A stretch of DNA of 64,000 nucleotides from Tritrichomonas musculus (taxonomy: Eukaryota > Parabasalia > Tritrichomonadida > Tritrichomonadidae): positions 930,001 to 994,000 of the forward strand of contig JAPFFF010000037.1 in assembly GCA_039105265.1 (NCBI GenBank), given 5' to 3'. This document shows positions 38,366 to 48,024 of the stretch, one piece after another (within the stretch, counting starts at the first letter, position 1; each line of letters begins with the position of its first letter). Below the pieces are notes generated by a model, which saw only the letters and a program-made list of their open reading frames with translations, searched no databases and was not told the origin of the DNA. A program made the position numbers and the translations under genes.

Positions 38366-39518
38366 TTAATAACTGCATTCATTAATATATGTATTTGAAT
38401 CACTATCGCATACGCATATTCCATATGATGGAATTACTGCCTTCATATTTATATTCAAGGCAACCAATACTAGCCTCAGATACGCACTTTCCAGACTCAT
38501 CTTTATTGCAATACCTATAATTTTCATCAATATGAAAACCTGTTTGGCAAGATTCACAATACAATTTTCCAGTTTCTACAAAACAATCTTCACAATTTTA
38601 AATTGAATCGCATTTAGGTATGCATAGTTGTGTTGTTGAAACAAATAATAAGCAATCATCTGTACAATGAGTGCAAATACCTCCTCTTAAACCATAATCA
38701 TCTTTGCATATAACACAAAGTTCATTGTTTTCTGAATTACATGATACACGGTTTGAGACAAATTCCGAGCATACTGAAGGTGCAACGCACTTTCCATTTT
38801 GCACCTCATAAGTATCATCAGTACATTTGCATTTCTTTCCGCCTGTTGATGCTAAATCATCGATTGTATTTGAATCAAATCCATTTTGTGTATTGAAAAT
38901 GCAAGTTGTTCCTTGTAAAACAAATCCAAAATCTGTATAGCATTCTTTGCATTTTTGTTTTCAATGCATGTCTTGCAGCCAACAACTGAACACTGAGTAG
39001 ACGCTGAATTGAGAGTATAAGCTTCAGCTAAACCTGAACTTTCATAATCTTTATTTCCTTTTGGTGGTAAAACAACAACTGTGATGTATTTTCCTTTGCT
39101 TGCATCCAAGCTAGCTTTAGCTGAAGTTGCTGAAGCTGCATCTTTAATTGCCTTTGAAGCTTCTGGATCTGATCCAGCTGTAGGTTGTGTGTCATACTGA
39201 TACCATTGATAACTAGGTATTACAGCAGGAGGAAGTGAAACAACAGGTACTCCAACAGCTTTCAGATTAGTTCCTTCTTCTTCAATTTTAACTTTAAGTT
39301 TTAAGGCTTTATGGAGTGTTATTGGTCCAATTTTCTTAGAAACAACAGGTGCGTCATCATAATTTTCGTCATCTCCAGTTATTGTGACTTTGACATATTT
39401 GCCAAGAATTTTTTTCATCTTTTAATTCTAATGTTTCTTTTTCTTCTTTTGGATTGAATTGCTCATATTGGCCATTCTCTCCTTGTTTTGTCCATTGATA
39501 TTTGATTTCGGCATCAGT
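38366..39518 (-). pseudogene. Truncated relative of the neighbouring repeat-built surface protein
   Basis: Minus-strand pieces match the big surface gene at 40357-45351 in type. From 39518 down there is an Ig-like unit (IKYQWTKQGENGQYEQF, YVKVTITGDDENYDD, VIPSYQWYQYD), then Cys-rich units (CSVVGCKTC, LCVICKDDYGLRGGICTHC). Several frameshifts and stops split it, and both ends are missing. The 5-prime side ends abruptly at about 39518, where unrelated sequence begins. It is a dead, partial copy of the family. Such copies can serve as donors for gene conversion. Confidence 0.75.
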
Positions 39519-40177
39519 TTATCACCTAATTGATTGCATTGAAAATAAAGTCAAAGCCGAATTTTATAAAAATATTAAAGATTTAAATTATCCAGAAATT
39601 GATGAAAACAATCATCCTTTATATAACCTTTTTCCAAATGATATTGAAATCTGCAATTCTATTTGAAAATGAAATTGATGATCATTTATCAATGCTATTT
39701 GGCGAATATGAATTGAAATTTATGAAATTATTCAACAAAATTTGGAATACAACTGAAACCGAATAAAGTGAATTAATAAACAAGATGATTGATAAATTTA
39801 TTGAAATTGAATCAAATTTATTTTCCATCAATAAATTTGATATTGAAACAAGAGAGCGTTTGGATATTCTAAGTTCAATCTTTAATGCAATAGGTAAAAT
39901 AGAATTATTTGATACTTGTGAAAAACAATACAAGCAAAGTAAAAAAGATTTCCCTAAGGAGAGCTTAGTTACTCATTTAAATAAGATTAAAAGAGAATAT
40001 AAAGTACAATATTACAAAATTGAAGCTGAAAAAGGAAATGTAAAAGCAACGAATGCTTATGTATGGATGCTTGAATATGGAATTGGTGTTGATAAAGACG
40101 TAAAGGAAGAATTAGCAATGAACAATATTCTTTGTAATAACGATATGCTTCAATTAATGATTTCATCTAGCTTTTAG
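39519..40177 (+). pseudogene. Sel1-like-repeat protein remnant
   Basis: Plus-strand pieces read HLIDCIENKVKAEFYKNIKD, then after a stop and a frame change FENEIDDHLSMLFGEYELKF, and after a further stop a 130-residue open end (39785-40177) with AEKGNVKATNAYVWMLEYGI and GVDKDVKEELA. The last part fits a Sel1-like repeat, but only one unit remains. The 5-prime end is cut at the junction with the surface-protein pseudogene. Family assignment rests on the single unit. Confidence 0.55.
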
Positions 40178-40356
40178 CAAAAAACAAAAATTGAAATGAA
40201 AAACCGACAGTGTATGTTAAAAAATTAGTGTATAATTTGAATTTTTATTCAATTTTGAAACTTCCAATATAATATAATATTTTCATTGTTTTTGTTAAAA
40301 AAATAAAAATATTATCATTATATATAATAATAAATAGAATCAAAAAAAACACAAGC

Positions 40357-43300
40357 TTAAATAGCAATTGAAGAGTCACCTTGTGTTGATGTTGTTGAAG
40401 CATTCTTCTTCTTAATGACAAGGAAGTAAACAAGAAGAGCGATGATTGCAGCGACAACGACGATACAAGCAATAACAATACCTGCAATGGCACCTCCTGA
40501 CAATTTTTTCTTCTTTTTACCACCATCATCATCAGATTTAATATTCTTTGTTGCTACCTTTCTATATACTCCGTTTTCATCTTTTTCACACACTGCGTTC
40601 TTAAAGTTTTCACTATCTTCAAATTTGAAGTTTGCGCAAGCTTCTTCATTAGTTTTTTCGTCACCAGAAGCAAATTCTGCGACGGTGAAGTTTTCGTTTT
40701 CTTCTTTAGGAAGTGGTGCACTATCTTCAATATGCATTATCTTTGCACTGCATCCTTCTAAGAATTCCAAAAATCCATCTTTTGAATTGCTGTTGAATTT
40801 CAGAGGAGTTTCTTGGTTACCATAATTTCTTTGTCCATAGTAGAGTTCAAATGGAATTCCTTTTATTTGAACATTAGATTCTTTATTGAGAGTTAATTGA
40901 GCTTGTTTACCAATTCTAACAATATTTTCAAATGTAATATATGAAGGTGTAAATAGAGATCCTTCTTCAACCAATAATTTTGTGCACTTGGTCATTCCGT
41001 CCGTTTGGCCTGAAAATTCGTGATCACCACTAATATCTAATTCATTCAAAGTAATATTCGCATTATTAGATTTTAATTCAAGATTCTCACCTGGCTTAAT
41101 CATTACTCTACCAATTGAAACAGTCTTTTCTTTAGCATCTGATGTATCAGATGAATCAACTGTAATTATACCACTTCCATATAAAATGATTTGGTTTTCA
41201 GGAGGGATCGCAATGGAAGTAGTAGAGCAATCAAGAGTAACATTACTTGCATCTTTTGGTACTTTTACTTCAAATGGTGTTGTACGTCCTGTTTCAATTG
41301 TGAAATAAAATGGATCATTCTTATATTTAGCCTCAACATTCACGGATTTGTCTGTTGATTTAAATGTATAACCATTAAATTTACCTTTTTCTTCAATGAC
41401 ACCTTTTACTGTGTAATTTCCGTCTTGACTATCTATTTTATCACCTAAGTCAACTATATCATCTGGATTTGGAGTTGGTTGAACATATGGTGGATTTGGA
41501 CGAACACATTGTTTGTTTACATAATCATAGTTTTCATTGCATACACATTTATGCATATCTCTTCTTGATTTCCTATAATTTGCTGTTTTGTTGCAAAATA
41601 TGCAACGAGTTAAATCACCAGCATAACATGATTCACATCCTTCGATATTTGGACATGGAACCAATGTAACGTTGATACATTTTCCATAAAAAAGATCGAA
41701 ACCTTCCTTGCATTGAGTGCATTTACCTCCACTTAATTCATAATTATTTTCACACTTAACACAATTGGTTTCAGAATCAAAACATGTAGTACAATGAGAA
41801 TCTTTTGCACAATCAACGACTAGATGGCATTTCATATCATTTGTATCAAAATGGTAATTATTTGCTTGATCGCATCCGCAAAAACCATGTTCAGGTACAA
41901 AGTGATTGGCAGTATCGCAAGTTTTACATATTAATTCTCCATCTTTTTCTTCACATTCCAGGCATCCAGGGATATCGCTGCATTTATATTGAGGATATGG
42001 GATGCAGGATTTGAAATCAGGACTTGGGTATCCATCGATACAACGATAACAATAAAGCTCACCATTTTCAACGTCACAATTTCCATAAGGGACATTAGTA
42101 GACGTATCTCCAAATTCTTCGCAATTTGTGATTTGTGAACAATCATATTGGCATGGGGTTCTGCTGTTGGAATATAATCCTTCTTTGCATTTTGTGCAGT
42201 ATCCTCCTCTGAGACCATAACCATCATCGCATTCATCGCAATATGTGTTATCATCATCACGACAAATTTTACAGTTGCTAACTTTACAGCCTTTTTCTGG
42301 TTGTTGATTTGAAACGCATTTGCCATCTTTGTTTGTTTGTGTTGGATCAGCACACTTACATTTCTTTCCTCCTGGTGCTGAGGCATCATCTTCTGGTTCT
42401 TTTGCGAAACCAAATCCACTTGCTGTATTACAAACACAACTTCCACTTTGTAAAACGAATCCATTATTTGTATAACATTGTTCACATTTACTTGTATCAC
42501 CATCAACACATTTAGAGCAACCAATAAGTGTGCATTCGGTAGAAGGTGGCTCTAAAGATCCTGAATCTGATGAAGCTCCTTCATCTGATCCTGAATCTGA
42601 TGAAGCTCCTTCAGCTGATCCTGAATCTGATGAAGCTCCTTCAGCTGATCCTGAATCTGATGAATCTCCTTCAGCTGATCCTGAATCTGATGAAGCTCCT
42701 TCAGATTTTTCTTCGCAAATGCCTTTATCGTTTACCTCATATCCATCTTTGCATGTTTTACATTTTGTTAATTCTGTTGTGCTACAGGCTTCGCACTGTT
42801 CATCTGAAGTACAGCAATTTGGTATTCCAGGTACAATAGTTGATGGATTAGTACATATTATTTCTAATGCTACAACTTTTTCAGTATTTCCTGAAGGAAT
42901 CTCAGAATCATCATAGTTTATACCATCTCCTTTAACTGTCACTTTTATAGATTTGCCAGCATTATTTGGCTGTAATGATAATGTTGATTGGTCTCCCTGT
43001 TGAATAGTAGTAGCTTTGTTATTATCACCAATTTCACTCCATTCATATTTAACTTGTCCTTTTGGTATATTAAGAAGCTGAGAAGGTTCCGCGGTATCAT
43101 ACAGTTTTGCTGTAAGTGTTTGGCCAACTTTTGGTTCTCCGTCAATTTCAACTTTTGAGATTTTTGGAAGGCCATCAATTGGTCCAAATTCTGCAGATAA
43201 TACTTCTTTATCTGTATAATCTGTATTGCCTTCAATAGTAACTCCTGCCTTTATTAAATGATTTTCAAGAGTTTTAGGTAATTTAAAGCTGCTCTCACTT

Positions 43301-45351
43301 TGATCAATTTTCGTAAAATCTCCTTCTGCAGTTTTCTCTTTTGAATACCATGCATATGTTGTTTTAGTGCTTTGAATACTAGTTGGATTTGTTTCTACTT
43401 GTATAGTTTGGCCAACTTTTTTTGTACCCTTTATAGTAACTATGAATGTAACTTTTTCACCTTCAGAAACAACAACTGGAGATGGATCAGATGTGACAGA
43501 ATCCACATAATCTGCATCAGTTGTCGTGACACTAACGGTAATTGTATATGTAGCCTCAGTACTTGTTAATTTTAATTTAGATTGATCATTGTTAGTAATT
43601 ATGGTTGGGTTTTCTCCTTCCTTATTTTTTTTCCATTCATATTTAAGACCAGTTAAGCTACTTGGAGTTACAACAGCTGTTAATTCTTTATTTACTATAG
43701 CAGAACCTTCTAATTTAACTTCAAATTTTTTCTTTTGTACTGGTTCTGTTGGTTCAGAACGAATTGGACCTTCTTCATATTTTATATTATCACTCTTTAT
43801 AGTAACGACAATCTGCTTTCCATTTTCATTTATAGTAGGAACAAAAGTAGCGGCTGTTGCTCCTTCAATATTATTATAAGCACCTTGGGTATCGCCAACT
43901 GTTTGCCATTGAATTCCTTTAATAGTTACATCAGATGGTTCAGTAGATACTGTCAAGGTTTGGCCAATTTGAGGAGTTCCAGATATTTTTACTTTAAATG
44001 ATTTCGGATTTGCCACAACAGCACTTTTTGTAGTTTGAGTTTCTTCTCCTGGTTTGAATTCATATTTTGAATCAGACTTCAAAGTAACTGTAACACTTAT
44101 TTTGCTATCAATATCGTCGATTTTTGGTGTGTATGATGCTGCTTTTTCAATTGTGGTGTCACTACCTTGGCGTACCCATTTATATGATTCAACATCATTA
44201 GCTGCTTCTGCTGGACTAAATGTAATAGATAATGGCGTATCAACCTTTGGTGCATCTCCATTTGTAATTGAAAAAGTGATAGGAGTTTTGGCTGCTGCGC
44301 ATGCTTTAGTTCCATCTGATACTTGGTTTTCTGGGCAAGCAGAGCACCCTGCATCTTTTGGTTCGTAATTTTCGCTGCATTTGACACACTTATTAGCATT
44401 TTCATCTTCTCCACATTGTTTGCAATCTGACTTTCCTTCTCCGGTTGTGCATTTTCCTGATGTTTCTTCTTTGCATCCACCTTTATCATCTGGAATCCAG
44501 CCAGTTCCTTTACATATTTGGCATAAGTCGGTATTTGTTTCACTGCATTTTATACATTGTCCATTTGTAGCTTCTGATTCTTCAACTGCTGTGCATTTTC
44601 CTAATGTTTCTGAGGGTTGAGATGGTTCTGATGGTTCTGATTGCTCTGATTGCTCAGATGGTTGAGATGGTTCTGATTGCTCTGATTGCTCAGATGGTTC
44701 TGATTGCTCTGATGGTTCTGATTGCTCTGATTGCTCAGATGGTTGAGATGGTTCTGATTGCTCTGATAGTTCTGATTGCTCTGATTGCTCTGATTGCTCT
44801 GATTGCTCTGATTGCTCTGATTGCTCTGATTGCTCTGATTGCTCTGATTGCTCTGATTGCTCTGATTGCTCTGATTGCTCTGATTGCTCTGATTGCTCTG
44901 ATTGCTCTGATTGCTCTGATTGCTCTGATTGCTCTGATTGCTCTGATTGCTCTGATTGCTCTGATTGCTCTGATTGCTCTGATTGCTCTGATTGCTCTGA
45001 TTGCTCTGATTGCTCTGATTGCTCTGATTGCTCTGATAGTTCTGATTGCTCTGATTGCTCTGATAGTTCTGATTGCTCTGATTGCTCTGATTGCTCTGAT
45101 TGCTCTGATTGCTCTGATTGCTCTGATTGCTCTGATTGCTCTGATTGCTCTGATAGTTCTGATTGCTCTGATAGTTCTGATTGCTCTGATTGCTCTGATA
45201 GTTCTGATTGCTCTGATTGCTCTGATTGCTCTGATTGCTCTGATTGCTCTGATTGCTCTGATTGCTCTGATTGCTCTGATTGCTCTGATTGCTCTGAATT
45301 TGCATCAGCAGATTTAGTTAGTGTAAAAAATAGTATTAATAAAACGATCAT
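40357..45351 (-). CDS. Giant repeat-built surface protein
   Basis: This 1664-residue protein has a signal peptide (residues 1-17) and a Ser-Glu-Gln repeat (17-243). A short Cys-rich module (about 245-340) follows. Five Ig-like beta units occupy about 345-830 (VKISGTPQIGQTLTV and VEIDGEPKVGQTLTAKL mark two). Then come a second Cys-rich part, five SAEGASSDSG repeats (about 880-935), many furin/VSP-like CxxC modules (to about 1285, CDECDDGYGLRGGYCTKC) and a beta-rich stem. A membrane helix lies at about 1619-1645 with a short tail (KKKNASTTSTQGDSSIAI). It must be a plasma-membrane protein, probably in adhesion or antigen variation. The frame is whole. Confidence 0.88.
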   Translation of the reverse strand: MIVLLILFFTLTKSADANSEQSEQSEQSEQSEQSEQSEQSEQSEQSEQSELSEQSEQSELSEQSELSEQSEQSEQSEQSEQSEQSEQSEQSEQSELSEQSEQSELSEQSEQSEQSEQSEQSEQSEQSEQSEQSEQSEQSEQSEQSEQSEQSEQSEQSEQSEQSEQSEQSEQSEQSEQSEQSEQSEQSEQSEQSELSEQSEPSQPSEQSEQSEPSEQSEPSEQSEQSEPSQPSEQSEQSEPSEPSQPSETLGKCTAVEESEATNGQCIKCSETNTDLCQICKGTGWIPDDKGGCKEETSGKCTTGEGKSDCKQCGEDENANKCVKCSENYEPKDAGCSACPENQVSDGTKACAAAKTPITFSITNGDAPKVDTPLSITFSPAEAANDVESYKWVRQGSDTTIEKAASYTPKIDDIDSKISVTVTLKSDSKYEFKPGEETQTTKSAVVANPKSFKVKISGTPQIGQTLTVSTEPSDVTIKGIQWQTVGDTQGAYNNIEGATAATFVPTINENGKQIVVTIKSDNIKYEEGPIRSEPTEPVQKKKFEVKLEGSAIVNKELTAVVTPSSLTGLKYEWKKNKEGENPTIITNNDQSKLKLTSTEATYTITVSVTTTDADYVDSVTSDPSPVVVSEGEKVTFIVTIKGTKKVGQTIQVETNPTSIQSTKTTYAWYSKEKTAEGDFTKIDQSESSFKLPKTLENHLIKAGVTIEGNTDYTDKEVLSAEFGPIDGLPKISKVEIDGEPKVGQTLTAKLYDTAEPSQLLNIPKGQVKYEWSEIGDNNKATTIQQGDQSTLSLQPNNAGKSIKVTVKGDGINYDDSEIPSGNTEKVVALEIICTNPSTIVPGIPNCCTSDEQCEACSTTELTKCKTCKDGYEVNDKGICEEKSEGASSDSGSAEGDSSDSGSAEGASSDSGSAEGASSDSGSDEGASSDSGSLEPPSTECTLIGCSKCVDGDTSKCEQCYTNNGFVLQSGSCVCNTASGFGFAKEPEDDASAPGGKKCKCADPTQTNKDGKCVSNQQPEKGCKVSNCKICRDDDNTYCDECDDGYGLRGGYCTKCKEGLYSNSRTPCQYDCSQITNCEEFGDTSTNVPYGNCDVENGELYCYRCIDGYPSPDFKSCIPYPQYKCSDIPGCLECEEKDGELICKTCDTANHFVPEHGFCGCDQANNYHFDTNDMKCHLVVDCAKDSHCTTCFDSETNCVKCENNYELSGGKCTQCKEGFDLFYGKCINVTLVPCPNIEGCESCYAGDLTRCIFCNKTANYRKSRRDMHKCVCNENYDYVNKQCVRPNPPYVQPTPNPDDIVDLGDKIDSQDGNYTVKGVIEEKGKFNGYTFKSTDKSVNVEAKYKNDPFYFTIETGRTTPFEVKVPKDASNVTLDCSTTSIAIPPENQIILYGSGIITVDSSDTSDAKEKTVSIGRVMIKPGENLELKSNNANITLNELDISGDHEFSGQTDGMTKCTKLLVEEGSLFTPSYITFENIVRIGKQAQLTLNKESNVQIKGIPFELYYGQRNYGNQETPLKFNSNSKDGFLEFLEGCSAKIMHIEDSAPLPKEENENFTVAEFASGDEKTNEEACANFKFEDSENFKNAVCEKDENGVYRKVATKNIKSDDDGGKKKKKLSGGAIAGIVIACIVVVAAIIALLVYFLVIKKKNASTTSTQGDSSIAI
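42548..42707 (-). repeat. Five 30-base repeats coding SAEGASSDSG
   Basis: The units are nearly identical at DNA level (TCAGCTGATCCTGAATCTGA plus ten bases on the plus strand) and keep the reading frame of the surface protein. Confidence 0.85.
44625..45303 (-). repeat. Nine-base minisatellite coding Ser-Glu-Gln
   Basis: About 75 copies of TCTGATTGC (plus strand) encode SEQ on the minus strand. A few variants code for SEL, SEP or SQP and cluster at the C-terminal end of the tract. The near-identity of copies and the frame-preserving unit mean copy number can change without breaking the gene. Confidence 0.95.
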
Positions 45352-45368
45352 TTTATAAAGTGAATTAT
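45352..45368 (-). promoter_or_regulatory. Initiator TCACT directly before the surface gene
   Basis: On the minus strand the 17 bases before the ATG read ATAATTCACTTTATAAA. TCACT (45359-45363) fits the parabasalid initiator exactly, with its A about ten bases from the start codon. The (AAAT)n tract begins only six bases upstream of it. Confidence 0.65.
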
Positions 45369-46306
<938 letters not shown>

Positions 46307-46849
46307 GGGACCAATGTTTTTATACAGATTTTGCACGAAAACCAAATGTCGCCCGAAAAGTACACAAAAACTCGTTTTTGCACAAAAACAATTTTTTTGC
46401 ACAAAATTTGCACAAAATGTAAAGTATAGAAAAAGGTGAGAACGATTATAAACTTCATAAAAAATTTGCTTGCTACTCCTTATTCTAAGAAGGTCCTTTT
46501 CCCCTTTAAAACTGAATTTTTTTTTTGTTTTACTACGATTCATGGCTTGAGTAGGTGTAATTAATTATACTCATTCACTTTTTAAGCGTTTAAATAAAGT
46601 TTTTGAGGATATTGGCAATATGTTTTTAATCATATATATATATAGAACCATGCATTATCCTATAGGTATATATCAGGCCCATTATATTTCCTCATAAATT
46701 TTCAGATATTTATGTTTTTAAATCATGTAATTATTGTTTAGAATATTTTGAGAGAATAAAAATTGAATACTTTAAATTGAATTATATAAAAATTAATTAT
46801 AAACGTATGATTATTGTTTTGTTGTCTTAATATCTTTAAAATTATTACA
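46307..46849. other. Spacer with TTTTGCACAAAA words
   Basis: Bases 46330-46420 contain four imperfect copies of TTTTTGCACAAAA, three of them near-palindromic. The rest is AT-rich with no gene. The words could be protein-binding sites upstream of the long microsatellite. Confidence 0.45.
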
Positions 46850-46936
46850 TTAAACAGTGACTAATTCGTCAGATTGTTTGGATCGTAATGATTTGATTAC
46901 GTCTGTTTCGTTGAAGATGTCGGTATTGATAGTCAT
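46850..46936 (-). CDS. 28-residue mini-gene in the second Polinton fragment
   Basis: A short frame (MTINTDIFNETDVIKS, ending LVTV) follows the KilA-N gene by 40 bases and has the same CG-rich codon style. It could be a real small protein or the leftover start of a larger gene. I cannot tell which. Confidence 0.3.
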   Translation of the reverse strand: MTINTDIFNETDVIKSLRSKQSDELVTV

Positions 46937-46976
46937 TTACAGTCAAAGAAAAATATTAAATCATATACGAATCAAC

Positions 46977-47720
46977 TCACTTCTGATATTGATCGAAGTA
47001 ATCACTAATTGATTTATACAGTCGATCCAAATATTTGACATGTAACGAGACATTACATCCGTTGAACTCATATTCATCATCTGGTACGACACTCTTAATG
47101 ATGTCGATAACATCTTTATTGATTGACATCGATATCGGAAAATTATCACGATAGAACCATCTTTCAGATTCATTCTCGTAATGTTGACGGATTTGTTCGA
47201 ATGTTGATTTGTTACGACGGACTAGATGAAGAGTAACTTTGTTTGGTTTGTTAGATGACGTTTCACGCCATATGAGATACTTATAATCATGTTCATGATT
47301 CTTCGGTACCATTCGTGGACGTTGTTGTTTGATCGTAGATTCCATCTCTTCACGTTCAGTTGTAGCCATCTGATCTAACAATTTATAGATCTGAAGAGCG
47401 TATCTGGATGAAGCCCACATAGCTACAGCGTTGACAAGTAATCTATGAACGTAGTAACCACGTAATTCAACACTAACGTTGATTCTGTTATCTACTGGTA
47501 TCGATCCAGCTAAATCACGATCATGTTCGAATGATTTCAACAACTCTTTAGTGTCTTTACTATTAATCCAGTCGTTAGCTCTCTTATTTGAATGACAAGC
47601 ATCGATGATAGACTTCACCTGATACATATCATCATCGATTGAATGTATGATTCGTAGCTTCTTGTTATACTGGATGTATTCGTATTCACAGTTGATTGGT
47701 TCGCGAATTATTGTAGACAT
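46977..47720 (-). CDS. KilA-N domain protein
   Basis: This 247-residue protein has a KilA-N DNA-binding domain at about residues 28-120: YQVKSIIDACHSNKRANDWI and GYYVHRLLVNAVAMWASSRY are the diagnostic parts. The C-terminal half (YLIWRETSSNKPNKVTLHLV) looks like the MSV199/DUF3627-type partner domain common in large DNA viruses. Such genes occur in trichomonad Polintons and phages, where they act in regulation or replication. Here the frame is open although the element around it is decayed. Confidence 0.8.
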   Translation of the reverse strand: MSTIIREPINCEYEYIQYNKKLRIIHSIDDDMYQVKSIIDACHSNKRANDWINSKDTKELLKSFEHDRDLAGSIPVDNRINVSVELRGYYVHRLLVNAVAMWASSRYALQIYKLLDQMATTEREEMESTIKQQRPRMVPKNHEHDYKYLIWRETSSNKPNKVTLHLVRRNKSTFEQIRQHYENESERWFYRDNFPISMSINKDVIDIIKSVVPDDEYEFNGCNVSLHVKYLDRLYKSISDYFDQYQK

Positions 47721-47806
47721 GTTTCAATTACGATAAAATAATAGATTATAAATAGTTTGATGTTAATTATGTTGAACGTTACATAATGGTCGAAATGTCG
47801 TATAAA

Positions 47807-48020
47807 TAGTGGTTTTCATTAACGATATGTCTAGTGCGGAAATTTCCGCACTAGCGTTTAGAGGTTCGAAACAGTGGATTTTCGATAGAAATCAACATAG
47901 ATATCACCATTCACAGATTATTCGTTTTATGGTCCATTTTTTATCAAAAACAGTGGTTTTCATTAATGATATTTCGAGTACGATAATTCTCGTAGTCGAC
48001 TTTACATGGTCGAAACAGTC
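47807..48020. repeat. Two 70-base direct repeats, each centred on a 24-base palindrome
   Basis: Repeat 1 is 47807-47876 and repeat 2 is 47951-48020. They share AGTGGTTTTCATTAA, GATAT and TCGAAACAGT. Repeat 1 contains a perfect palindrome at 47831-47854 (half-site CTAGTGCGGAAA). Repeat 2 has one at the equivalent place, 47975-47998 (half-site CGAGTACGATAA), with two mismatched pairs. Three of the five changed base pairs changed on both sides and still pair, so the symmetry has been conserved while the sequence moved. Confidence 0.85.
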
Positions 48021-48024
48021 ATTA

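Noticed and set aside
42530-42916. Plus-strand frame of SDPESDEAPS repeats
   Set aside because: Antisense shadow of the SAEGASSDSG repeat in the surface gene.
44601-45317. Long frames of QSN or LIA repeats on both strands across the Ser-Glu-Gln tract
   Set aside because: Nine-base repeats stay open in most frames; only the SEQ frame continues into Cys-rich and membrane segments with a signal peptide.
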